Shown here: one piece after another, positions 24,890-34,200 of the stretch | How the letters are laid out: each line of letters opens with the position of its first letter | Position numbering within the stretch: the stretch's first letter is position 1 | From: an uncultured Prevotella sp. | GTDB lineage: Bacteria > Bacteroidota > Bacteroidia > Bacteroidales > Bacteroidaceae | Reading direction: 5' to 3' | Length of the DNA: 50,767 nt | Assembly (NCBI GenBank): GCA_905236875.1 | Contig: CAJOQT010000068.1 | Location: 1 to 50,767 of the forward strand | Translations under genes and position numbers: made by a program | The notes under the pieces: generated by a model | The model's database searches: none | What the model saw: only the letters and a program-made list of their open reading frames with translations | What the model was told of the DNA's origin: nothing

Positions 24890-27760
24890 ATGATGAGAAG
24901 AATGAGAAGAGTAATACAAAAAAGAATAGGAGCGGGATGGTTTCTGGCCTTTAGCCTGCTGACCTTTTGCTTTCTGTTTTTCCAGCCTGTCCATATATTC
25001 GCCCAGGCATCAGCCCACAAAGGAGGCAGGGGTGCTTATACAGAAGAGAACCCTCTGGTCTATGAAGACGTGTGGGATCTCTGGCCCTACTGTTTCCTGA
25101 ACGAATACGGCAAGCCGGACGGATTCAATGTCGAACTGATACGGCTCATCTTCAAGGAACTGGACATCCCTTACGTCATCAAGCTGAAGTCCAGACAAGA
25201 AGCCTTCAACGACTTGCGCGACGGAAAGTCTGACCTCACGATGGCTCTTTCTGCAGGCTACCACGATGAGTATGGACAGTACGGACAAAGCACCATCACG
25301 CTCTTTACGCAAAGTGTGGCAACACCAAAGAGCAAGCCTATTGAGATATACAACCTCAAAGACCTCGGCAAATACAAAGTCATCGTCAATGACAACAGTC
25401 TAAGCCACCACCTGATGCATGACTACGGATGGGACGACAATGCCATTCCTACCAAGGACATCAAAGGTGCCATACAGCAACTCAGTGCCACAGAAGAAGG
25501 ACAGATTCTCTGGAACACGCTGTCGCTCAAATGGATGATACGACAGAACCAGATTGACAATCTCGAGGTGACACCCGTCAATATGCCGCACGGAGAGTAT
25601 AAGTTCATGTCGAACGATCCACAGCTGCTGGCCACCCTCGACAGCATCTATACCGTATTAAGCACTGACGATAAGCTGCTGGAAATGCAGAACAAGTGGT
25701 TCTACCCTGAACGCCAAGAGAAAGTGATACCACAATGGGTGTGGTATATCGTGGGTGCCATAGCCGTCATCGGATTCATCCTCATTGTCTATGGCATTGT
25801 CTATCATTTACAGGCCAAACGCATCACCAAGGACAATAACAAGCGTAACAAGCGACTGGCACTTATCATGGAGACCTGCAAAGTGCGTATCTGGACCTAC
25901 GACGTACATACAGAGCTGTTTACCTGGCACAACAACAACGGACAGGCAGCTTACACCTACACCGCCGAGGAGTTTGCCACACGCTATAATCGGGAGGACT
26001 TCGAGACGCTCATCAGGGAGCTGCACACACTTGAACGACTGAAGGCAAACGATGAAGACAAGAACATAACCATCAACCTCAAGGCCATTGACTCAGAAGA
26101 CGGCGACGAGGAATGGCGCGACTTCACCGTCACGCTGTCTGTACTACGACGCGACAGCAACGGACGACCGGCGGTCATCATCGGAACCAAGAAAGATGTC
26201 ACGAATCAACAGCAAAACCTTCGTGAATCGGAAGAGCGCATGCTTCGCTACTGGGCTATCTTCGACACACCGTTACTGGGTGTCATGCTGTTCAACAAGG
26301 ATGGCATCCTCGTCAACCTCAACAACAAGGCATGCAGCATTCTCTGCTGCGACCGCCAGCAGATAATCGCCGAGAAAGTCTCCATACAGGATCTTCTCCG
26401 CCTCCAGCCCTCAGCCTTCGACCACCTCGACGGCTACAACACCATCAAGATCATTGACATTGATGCGATACCGCCTGAGGAACGGAAGGTAAAATCCATC
26501 AGACGAACCGGAAAGCTCTACAACAAGATACAGTTCACCACCGTCAAGGACGACAATGGCAGGCTGCTCGGCACCTTTGCCTTCTGCCGCGACATCACCA
26601 TGCTTTCACAACAAAAGAACACCCTGCGTAAGGAAGAGGCACGACTGGAACAAAAGGACTCGGAACTCAGCCAATATGTCGGCAGCATCAACTACATCCT
26701 CGAAAAAGGCAACGTACGACTGGTCAGCTACTCACCCGTATCACATACCCTGACCGTCTTCAGCAACCTCGACAAGGTACAGCTCTCACTGACACAGGCA
26801 CGCTGCATGACATTTGTTGACAATCGCTACCAGCGCAAGGCCATGCACATACTCAACGACATGGATGCATGCCTCGACAAGGATGCAGAGGGCGACATAC
26901 GAACCACCATACGAGGGAACGGCGGCCTGATGCTACACCTCCAGTTCCGCATGTCACCCGTCAAGGACAAGACGGGCAAGGTGACGGAATACTTCGGACT
27001 CTGCCAGGACGTTTCAGAACAGAAGAAGACCGAGAATCTGATGAAGATAGAGACCCTCAAGGCACAGGAGATCGAGAACACACAGAACAAGTTCCTCCAT
27101 AATATGCTGCAGGAGATACGCACCCCGCTCAATGTCATCGTCGAACTTGCTGCCAATCTGCAGACCGAAAAACAGCCTGATGACGACTTCCGCGACAACG
27201 ACATCATACTGAACAACGCTCACAACCTGCTGGAACTCATCAACAACATCCTTTACCTCTCACGACTGGAGGCACACATGGTTGAAATCAACAGACAGCC
27301 CACCGATTTCGCCGAGGTCTTCAAGTCCTACTGCATGACTGGATGGGCACAGCATCGGCTGCCCAACGTACGATATACCGTCGAGAGCCAGTACGAGCAC
27401 CTCGTCGTCGAGATAGATGCGACGAACCTCAGACACGTCATCGAACGCGTGGCGGCACTCTCTGCACGACACACCTTCAGCGGATCCATCAGGGCACGAT
27501 ACGACTATATCGGACGAAAACTCATCATCTCAATGGATGATACCGGAGAAGGTATAGACGAGGAACTCCTCAAGGAAATTCAAAAAGACCACAATAACAA
27601 CACCAGCCAGTCTGCCAGGAGTCTCGATCTCTCCATCTGCAAGGAAATCATAGACCAGATGGGAGGGACATTCGAGATTAATTCCGAAAAGGGACTCGGT
27701 ACAACGGTATGGATTACACTGCCATGCCAGGCGACTAACATCAAACGACGCAAGATATGA
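24890..27760 (+). CDS. BvgS-like sensor 3 with periplasmic solute-binding domain, degenerate kinase
   Basis: The 956-residue protein has a signal segment, then a periplasmic SBP_bac_3-type domain (about 45-280; WPYCFLNEYGKPDGFNVELI and a final NKWFYPE), as in BvgS/EvgS sensors, and a membrane helix (282-308). Three PAS-like modules follow, then a kinase-like core. The H box reads FLHNMLQEIRTPLN, so Gln741 replaces His. The N-box Asn is Leu857 (HVIERVAALSARHT), the F box is lost and the glycine-rich lid is SARSLDL. Only DTGEGI and the C-terminal GLGTTVWITLPC remain recognisable. It should bind a small ligand but not transfer phosphate. Its stop overlaps the start of kinase 4 by 4 bp. Confidence 0.9.
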   Translation: MMRRMRRVIQKRIGAGWFLAFSLLTFCFLFFQPVHIFAQASAHKGGRGAYTEENPLVYEDVWDLWPYCFLNEYGKPDGFNVELIRLIFKELDIPYVIKLKSRQEAFNDLRDGKSDLTMALSAGYHDEYGQYGQSTITLFTQSVATPKSKPIEIYNLKDLGKYKVIVNDNSLSHHLMHDYGWDDNAIPTKDIKGAIQQLSATEEGQILWNTLSLKWMIRQNQIDNLEVTPVNMPHGEYKFMSNDPQLLATLDSIYTVLSTDDKLLEMQNKWFYPERQEKVIPQWVWYIVGAIAVIGFILIVYGIVYHLQAKRITKDNNKRNKRLALIMETCKVRIWTYDVHTELFTWHNNNGQAAYTYTAEEFATRYNREDFETLIRELHTLERLKANDEDKNITINLKAIDSEDGDEEWRDFTVTLSVLRRDSNGRPAVIIGTKKDVTNQQQNLRESEERMLRYWAIFDTPLLGVMLFNKDGILVNLNNKACSILCCDRQQIIAEKVSIQDLLRLQPSAFDHLDGYNTIKIIDIDAIPPEERKVKSIRRTGKLYNKIQFTTVKDDNGRLLGTFAFCRDITMLSQQKNTLRKEEARLEQKDSELSQYVGSINYILEKGNVRLVSYSPVSHTLTVFSNLDKVQLSLTQARCMTFVDNRYQRKAMHILNDMDACLDKDAEGDIRTTIRGNGGLMLHLQFRMSPVKDKTGKVTEYFGLCQDVSEQKKTENLMKIETLKAQEIENTQNKFLHNMLQEIRTPLNVIVELAANLQTEKQPDDDFRDNDIILNNAHNLLELINNILYLSRLEAHMVEINRQPTDFAEVFKSYCMTGWAQHRLPNVRYTVESQYEHLVVEIDATNLRHVIERVAALSARHTFSGSIRARYDYIGRKLIISMDDTGEGIDEELLKEIQKDHNNNTSQSARSLDLSICKEIIDQMGGTFEINSEKGLGTTVWITLPCQATNIKRRKI

Positions 27761-30711
27761 ACAAGCTGACCCGTCAAATAGGCATCTTTGTATTCGTTTT
27801 AGCTCAGGCCTTAAACACATCCGCCCAGCAGCTCACCAATACCTACAACCAGCAACGGCCCGTAGTCATCGCCTGCGACTGGGATAAGCCGCCATACGAG
27901 TTTCTCAACGACGAGGGACAACCCGACGGTTCCAACGTTGACGTGCTGAAGGCTATCCTTGAGGAGCTCGACTTACCCTGCCGCTTCATCATGAAGGAAT
28001 GGGGAAACGCCATCAAGACCTTCGAACGCGGAGAGGCAGACCTTATACTCGCCAATACACGGCGCTACACCAAAAACAGCCAAATCTGCTGGACTGACAA
28101 CATCATCAACTACAACCGTATCGTCGCAGCAACGACCAAGGACCCCCGAGGCATGCTCTCCATCAGCCGATTGGTACAGGAAGGTGTCGTACTCAAGCCC
28201 TCCGACTATACCGCACACTACTTCGTGGCCGAAGACTCCACATACCTCCACCAGATAGAGTTCCAGTCGCCTAAGGTCGCCATTATGGGAGTCGTGGCAG
28301 GCGACTACAACTACTTCCTCTGGGGCGAGGAGCCCATCAAGTGGAAGCTCAAGGAACTCAACATCGATAACGTACAACTGCATGAAGTAAACATTCCCAT
28401 CAGTGAGATACACGTCATAGGACGTGACAGGGCACTCGTCGAAGCCATTGACGACCACTATTCCAATATGAAACAAAGAGGTGAGCTCGAAGAAATCACC
28501 AACCGGTGGTTCCATCCCGAACGAGTCACCAGCAAGACACCCCCCGTCGCACTCTACATCATCATCGGCGTTCTTCTGCTCGCAGCCATACTCTACCTCG
28601 CATACCGGCTGTCCAAAACCCACGTGCGGAGGGTGACACGAGAGTCAACCGACCTCAACAGCATCATCATCAAGGCACTCCAGATGGGCAACTTCCTCAT
28701 CATGGAATACGACATCAAGACCGACCGCATGACCAACCGCTATGGTCAGCTGCTACCTATCGAAGGCATGACACTGCAGGAGTTCATCAGCCACATACAC
28801 CCCGACGAACAGGAGGATTTTGCCCAACGCGTGCAGCGACTCATCAAAGGACGCGACCGTAAGTTCGAAATCAAAAAGCGATGGGCAAGCGTGTCGGACG
28901 GTTCATCCGTCCGGACCTCATCCCCCGACTACCTTATCCTCGAAGGACACGCCATCGTCGAGCTCGACGAACACGGCAAGCCGGCATACATCGTCAGCGC
29001 CGTACATAACGTTACGCACGACATCGAGGAAGAACGGACCACCCGCGAGTTAGAGAAGAAATACAACATACTGTCCAACATGCCACTCATCGCAACATCC
29101 TTCTACGACAAGGAAGGATACCTCATGGAACTCAACGATGCCATGAAGAAGATGTGCGGCATTACCGACAACAATCCCAGTATTGAACGCTTCTGGCGCA
29201 AGCTCAGCATGTTCGACATACCCATGTTCCGGGACATCTATACATCCGAAGACCGCCACGACCTCTATGTCGGACAGCACATGGAATACCCAGACATGGG
29301 CATCAACCGCTACATCGAGTTCTACGTACACCCCCTGCTCAGCACGTCAGATCAGCTCGTCGGATACTGCATATCGAGTATTGACGTTACTGACGAATAC
29401 GAATGCTGCCACCAGCTGCGCATCAACCAACAGCAGCAGCAACATGCCGACCAGCTCCTGCACTTCTACGATCAGCAGCTCGCACAGCTCGTCAGCTCCT
29501 GCAACCTCTATCTCTGGCATAACGATATCCGGAAACAGGAAATCAGCTTCTACAAGTCACCGAAGAACCGCAGGCTCATCGTCAAAAACATGGAAGACTT
29601 CCTCTCGCATATCGTTTCCAACGAACAGGATGTTGCGCGATACCTCTTCAACAACACCGCCCCAGAACAGCCCGATATCGACGTCGTATTCCATTTCGAC
29701 CATCCCCTTGCCTTCGGTGTGTCGGACGGTTCCCCTACCCGTTCCTCTCTTTCCGAAGACGACACCTGGTACAACATCAAGGCCACCCCCTGGACTCTCT
29801 CCAACTCCCCCTGTTTAGAAGGAGAACAAAGCCCCTCCCCCTTCGGGGGAGATGGTGGGGTCTCCGGTCACCACGGCATCTGCTACGAGACGACCAGCAT
29901 CATCAAAATGCAACAGGAACTCAAGGAGGTCACACAGAAGGCACGCGAAAGCAACCAGCTCAAGAGTGGATTCATGGCCAGCATGACACACGAGTTGCGC
30001 ACGCCTCTCAACGCCATCATGGGATTTACCGACGTCTTACGGGTCATCAACAACCCACAGGAACGCAGCGAGTACATACGAATCATACGCAACAGCTGCG
30101 ACATGCTTGTCCGTCTCATCAACGATATCTTCGAAGCATCCAACATCACGAAGGGACCAGACTCCATAGAACCGGCAAAGGTAGATTTCGCCAAGGCATT
30201 CAGTGACATCTGCCTCATGCTTGAGCAAAGAGTAACGGAACACCATCTCACGTTCATCAAGGACAACCCCTACGATGTCTTCACCACGACTATCGACATC
30301 GGACGAATACAACAGATTATCACCAACTTCGTCACCAACGCCGTCAAGTTCACCAAACAGGGACACATCAAGGTGGGATACAGGTTGACACCTAACGACC
30401 AATCCTCAAATCTCAAACCTCAAACCTCAAATCTCTCGCCCCTCAGTTGTCCGTTGTCTGTTGACAGTTGTCCCAACGAAGGACTCTACATCTACTGCGA
30501 GGACACCGGCTCCGGCATACCCGCCGACAAACAGGAACTCATCTTCGAACGATTCGTCAAACTCGACGAATACGTCCAGGGCACCGGTCTCGGACTCAAC
30601 ATCTGTAAGTCCATCGCAGAACGGTGTCATGGACGCATTGGCGTAAACAGCGAAGGTGAAGGCAAAGGCTCCACCTTCTGGGTCTGGATTCCCTGTGTAA
30701 GATTAACGTGA
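27757..30711 (+). CDS. BvgS-like sensor histidine kinase 4 with periplasmic solute-binding domain, intact
   Basis: The 984-residue protein has a signal peptide, an SBP_bac_3-like domain (about 30-260; DWDKPPYEFLNDEGQPDGSN, NRWFHPE), a membrane helix (263-285), PAS modules and a consensus kinase core. The core has FMASMTHELRTPLNAIMGF (His745), QIITNFVTNAVKFT (Asn861), DTGSGI, IFERF and GTGLGLNICK. The periplasmic domain resembles that of kinase 3 in layout. Three DNA repeats interrupt it in frame: GTGTCGGACGGTTC twice (28891, 29719), a C/G-rich palindrome (29800-29872) and heptamer tracts (30405-30473) between the N box and DTGSGI, a loop normally near the ATP lid. No receiver domain is fused. 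Confidence 0.92.
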   Translation: MNKLTRQIGIFVFVLAQALNTSAQQLTNTYNQQRPVVIACDWDKPPYEFLNDEGQPDGSNVDVLKAILEELDLPCRFIMKEWGNAIKTFERGEADLILANTRRYTKNSQICWTDNIINYNRIVAATTKDPRGMLSISRLVQEGVVLKPSDYTAHYFVAEDSTYLHQIEFQSPKVAIMGVVAGDYNYFLWGEEPIKWKLKELNIDNVQLHEVNIPISEIHVIGRDRALVEAIDDHYSNMKQRGELEEITNRWFHPERVTSKTPPVALYIIIGVLLLAAILYLAYRLSKTHVRRVTRESTDLNSIIIKALQMGNFLIMEYDIKTDRMTNRYGQLLPIEGMTLQEFISHIHPDEQEDFAQRVQRLIKGRDRKFEIKKRWASVSDGSSVRTSSPDYLILEGHAIVELDEHGKPAYIVSAVHNVTHDIEEERTTRELEKKYNILSNMPLIATSFYDKEGYLMELNDAMKKMCGITDNNPSIERFWRKLSMFDIPMFRDIYTSEDRHDLYVGQHMEYPDMGINRYIEFYVHPLLSTSDQLVGYCISSIDVTDEYECCHQLRINQQQQQHADQLLHFYDQQLAQLVSSCNLYLWHNDIRKQEISFYKSPKNRRLIVKNMEDFLSHIVSNEQDVARYLFNNTAPEQPDIDVVFHFDHPLAFGVSDGSPTRSSLSEDDTWYNIKATPWTLSNSPCLEGEQSPSPFGGDGGVSGHHGICYETTSIIKMQQELKEVTQKARESNQLKSGFMASMTHELRTPLNAIMGFTDVLRVINNPQERSEYIRIIRNSCDMLVRLINDIFEASNITKGPDSIEPAKVDFAKAFSDICLMLEQRVTEHHLTFIKDNPYDVFTTTIDIGRIQQIITNFVTNAVKFTKQGHIKVGYRLTPNDQSSNLKPQTSNLSPLSCPLSVDSCPNEGLYIYCEDTGSGIPADKQELIFERFVKLDEYVQGTGLGLNICKSIAERCHGRIGVNSEGEGKGSTFWVWIPCVRLT
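28891..28918 (+). repeat. GTGTCGGACGGTTC repeat, copy 1 in kinase 4
   Basis: The word is followed by ATCCGTCCGGAC, making a GGACGG/CCGTCC hairpin. It encodes SVSDGSSVRTS between two PAS strands. The second copy is at 29719-29732 in the same gene. Confidence 0.6.
29719..29872 (+). repeat. Repeat cluster inside kinase 4
   Basis: GTGTCGGACGGTTC (29719-29732) is followed by a C/G-rich double palindrome (29800-29872) with ACTCCCCCTGTTTAGAAGG and CCCCTCCCCCTTCGGGGGAG. It encodes SPCLEGEQSPSPFGGDGG, read in frame inside a PAS-like module just before the HisKA helix. Confidence 0.7.
30405..30473 (+). repeat. Heptamer tracts inside kinase 4 (CTCAAAY and GTTGTCY)
   Basis: Four CTCAAAY units (30405-30432) are followed by GTTGTCC, GTTGTCT, GTTGACA and GTTGTCC (30446-30473). 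The second group is the same word family found in the secreted-protein genes, but here the GTTGTCC strand is the coding strand, so it reads SCPLSVDSCP rather than DNGQQTT. Confidence 0.8.
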
Positions 30712-30776
30712 GTTCGATACAGTTGCTATACGACAAGTTCCATGGAAAGATTGTCGGTTTTAGACAGGAATGGCAC

Positions 30777-30952
30777 TCTTGTTGAACAAAACCTTAACTT
30801 TTGTTCAACAAAACCTTAACTCTTGCTGAACAAAACCTTAACTCTTGTTGAACAAAACCTTAACTCTTGCTGAACAAAACCTTTGCTTTTGCTATAGGAA
30901 GACCTTTGGTTTTGTTGAAGCAAACCTTTGCCTTTGTTGAACAAAACCATAG
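30777..30952. repeat. Eight 22-bp tandem repeats between convergent genes
   Basis: Eight units of exactly 22 bp carry the core TTGTTGAACAAAACC. Units 1-5 are nearly identical and end in CCTTAAC; units 6-8 diverge. The core includes a small palindrome (TTGTTCAACAA is perfect in unit 2). The period is not a multiple of three, and the array lies between the stop of kinase 4 (30711) and that of a small peptide gene (30993, minus strand). No spacers are present, so it is not a CRISPR array. A transcribed hairpin array or protein-binding array is possible. Confidence 0.85.
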
Positions 30953-30992
30953 CCTTTTGTCTGAAAAAGGGTAGCTCTACGGATGCTTACGG

Positions 30993-31157
30993 TTAATCTA
31001 TAGAATCGTCACTGCCGAACGAATCACCCACGCCATCATACTCCAGATAATCGCCCTGATGGTTGGGATTGCCGGTGCCGCTGACCATGAGCAGTGCTTT
31101 TGCCGTACGTAGCTTCAGCACTGTCATGGAAGGAATGATATATCTTCTTTTCTTCAC
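30993..31157 (-). CDS. Small peptide of the MKKxYxxP type, copy 3
   Basis: Starting at GTG, the 54-residue product begins MKKRRYIIPSMTVLKLRTAK, continues ALLMVSGTGN and ends in an acidic tail GSDDSID. It shares the plan of two other small genes in this region: a basic start, Tyr-x-x-Pro, a strand-like stretch with Leu-Leu and Ser near residue 22-26, then an acidic C terminus. No signal peptide. It follows the GH81 gene by about 70 bp. Such peptides are common in Prevotella and Bacteroides and, to my knowledge, uncharacterised; precursor peptide or secretion accessory are both open. Confidence 0.7.
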   Translation of the reverse strand: MKKRRYIIPSMTVLKLRTAKALLMVSGTGNPNHQGDYLEYDGVGDSFGSDDSID

Positions 31158-31228
31158 TTTATCACAACCTTAAACTTCGTTTGAGCTTGTTCACGCTCGA
31201 TAAAGCATGAGCAAACTCTGCTTTATTC

Positions 31229-34200
31229 TCACTTAATCACAACCTTTTTACCGTTAACGATATAGATACCTGTGGTGGTCGGCTTGCCCGACAACTTCCG
31301 TCCGTCAAGCGAGTACCAGGACTCATTGTCACTTATCACTTGTCGCTTGTCACTTGTCACTTGTCTGTTGTCCGTTGTCTGTTGTCCATCAATCAGCATA
31401 CCTACGGCCTGTGCCTCGGTGACATCAGCCAGGTAAGCACGGAACGAACCGACTGTCGTACCGGCATTATTGAGCCACGCCAGCTGGCCGCTGGACTTGA
31501 AGGCAGCATAGCCCTCGGTGCCCTTTACCCTGAACTGCTGGAAGTTTCCTGTAAAGCGTACTCCGCCAACGGTCGTCGTGAGCTCCGATGTGGTACGTCC
31601 CAGCTCTACGTTACCCTGTACGCTGCTGATGCTTAACGTGGCGGCCGTGCTATTGGTGTTTCGCAACAGGTACGGCTTATAGGCGGTCAGCGTAGAGCCT
31701 GCCACCTTGGTGAACCCGATGCTTGTTGATGTGACGTCGGTCAGTTCATAGGCAGTGATACCCGTCGGAATAGTCAGCTCACGAGGCAGGCACATAGAGC
31801 CGTATGCTCCTGCTGCCAGAGTGCGTGTATAGCTGAACACGGCCTTTCCGCCGTAATTCACGGGATAGACAGGATAGCCGTCTGTGAACGTCAGCCGGTA
31901 GCCCGTTGCCTTCAGGGGCAGATGCCACCCGCCGGAGTTATAGACCAGGTTCTGCGAGTTCGTCAGCTTGGCCTGCTGCTCGGAGGCCGCATCGTTGTCA
32001 CCGCCCGATCCGCTGAGAATGATAACCGTATTGGGATTGTTGGGTGTGCTGATGGTCATGGGCGTGCTGTTGGTCAGCGCGATACCGCTCAAGTCGATGG
32101 CCGTAGCCGTAGCAGGCAGGGCAGCAACATCGTTCAGGAACTGGCTGACATTGCTGTCGGTAATGCCCGTACCGAACGAGGTGACAGTGACAAGGCCCTT
32201 CGCATCAGGGTCGCTCACAAACACCTTGTCGCCCGTTTCCTTATAGAAATAGACATTGGCTACAAGTGCCTCGTCCGTTCCCGACTGATAGTCGGAGAAG
32301 GCGAAGAAGAGCCAGTTCACCGTAGTATTGGTGATGGGCAGATCGACGCTGTTCCACTGGCCTCTCGTCAGTGTCTTGGCATACACCTTGTTCGTCGGCT
32401 GTCCCTCGAAGTGGAAGGCAAACTGTACGTCATCACTCCCCCCCGGGGGAGCTGTCTGTTGTCCGTTTACATAAACATCTGCATGTATCATGTTGTAGCC
32501 CGATATGTCGAGGTTGCCCAACGCACCGAAACCGAAGGTTCCGAGTTGTGAGACGAACAATGAACGGGTGGTGCCGCCGCCGATGGTGGGCACGGGGAAG
32601 TTGTCGGAACCTTTCTTGGAGCCACCGTTATAGGTGAAGTTCATGTTGGGTACCGTGCTGCCGACAAACAACGGCAGCTTACCGCTCATCGAGGGTGCTG
32701 CCTGCACCGCAGGAATCTCAGCATAGGTCAGCCCGCTCGGGCCGATGCCTTCCACATAGACGGTCTGCGACAGACTGCCTGCCGACACCACGATGGCATA
32801 CGTTCCGGCCTTGAAAGCCGTGAACGTCATGTTCTGCGTATCAAGCAGTCCGTTGTCTGTGGTCTGTGGTCCGTTGTCCATCTCATAAAGCTCATAACTC
32901 AGCGTCGTGGCGTATGGCGCACCAAACTGGTCAAGTCCCTTGGCCGTGAACGGCACGGGCTGGCCGATGATGGCCTCGCCGTTGAGTGTCAGCGACAGCG
33001 AGGTAAGCACCAGTCCCTCCTCCACTGCCAACGTCTTGGTAGCCGTCAAGCCCGTTGTCTGTTGTCCGTTGTCTGTTGTCCTCACAACAGCCGTCACCGT
33101 GACATTACCGTAGTTGGTAGGCGTGAAGACATTGCCGTCGAACGTGCCGTCATTGCTGCTCCATTCGGCATTCACGGTCTTCTCGTTGCCTGCATAGCTG
33201 TAACCCTTGATGTGAAGTTCAGTGGGTACGCCCTGTTTCAGCACAGCCTTGTCGCAAGTAATCTCAACACCCATCAGGTCGTTGTCGCTGGCCGAAGCCG
33301 GTCTTCCATAGACCTCCAGCTCGTAGAGCGAGACACCATAATCGGTGCCGCGTTTTGTTCCGAGCAGCTTCACATAGCGTCCGTTCATGTCGTCCATCTT
33401 CACCTCGTCCCAGCCGCCGCTGCTTGTGCAGGTCTTCACTTTCGTAAACGTGCTGCCGTCAGTACTCAGCCACAGCTCATACTCCGAGGCATAGGCCGAC
33501 TCCCAGTGTATCTTGACGCTGTAGATGCTGACCGTCTCGCCCAGATCGACGCAGATCCACTGACCGTCCTGATGCTTGCTGCCCCAGCGTGTGGTCTGGT
33601 CGCCGTCGGTGGCATTAGCCACCAGACAGCTGGCATTCTCCTCACTGCTTGCCGTACAGGTCTTGTGCAGTGCGAGATTCTTCATGAATAGCCGTTCGCG
33701 CAGGTCGTCAGCTGTGGCATCCTCCGGATAGACCATCGTCACACTCACGTAGTCGCGCTCCTTCACTTTCATCTGACGGGCCGGCACCGAGAAGCTCACC
33801 CCGTCGGAATAAGAGACGGTGACGGGCGAGTCGTAGGGGTTGTAGGCCACATGATAGGTCTTCGTACCTTTCTTATATACACGGGCAGTAGGCAGGTTGG
33901 CCGTCACGTCCCACTGGATGTCGCCGTAGGTACGATGAGAATGGGTCACGAAGTAACTGATGCCGTTGGTCGAGCTGGTCGTCATCGTCGGCCATCCCCT
34001 GCTCCAGCCCTCATCGAAGATACGTGCCGCTTCGTCGGGATCGCTCCACTGCAGGTAGCTCAGCACCACGTTGCCCCAGTCGCTGTTACCCAGCCAGGCA
34101 CTGCTGCCGCTGTAGTCCGTCCATCCCACGTGTTCCATCAGCTCCATGAGCCGCTCATAGTCCCAGGCGGCAAAGGCCTTGTCTTCGCCCAGATAGTCGA

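Noticed and set aside
20724..27760. Kinases 1 and 3 as dead pseudogenes
   Set aside because: Both frames are full length without stops, the dimer helices and PAS modules are intact, and they are tightly coupled to intact kinases, so retained function is more likely.
30777..30952. Possible CRISPR array
   Set aside because: The 22-bp units are directly contiguous without spacers, and no cas gene is present.
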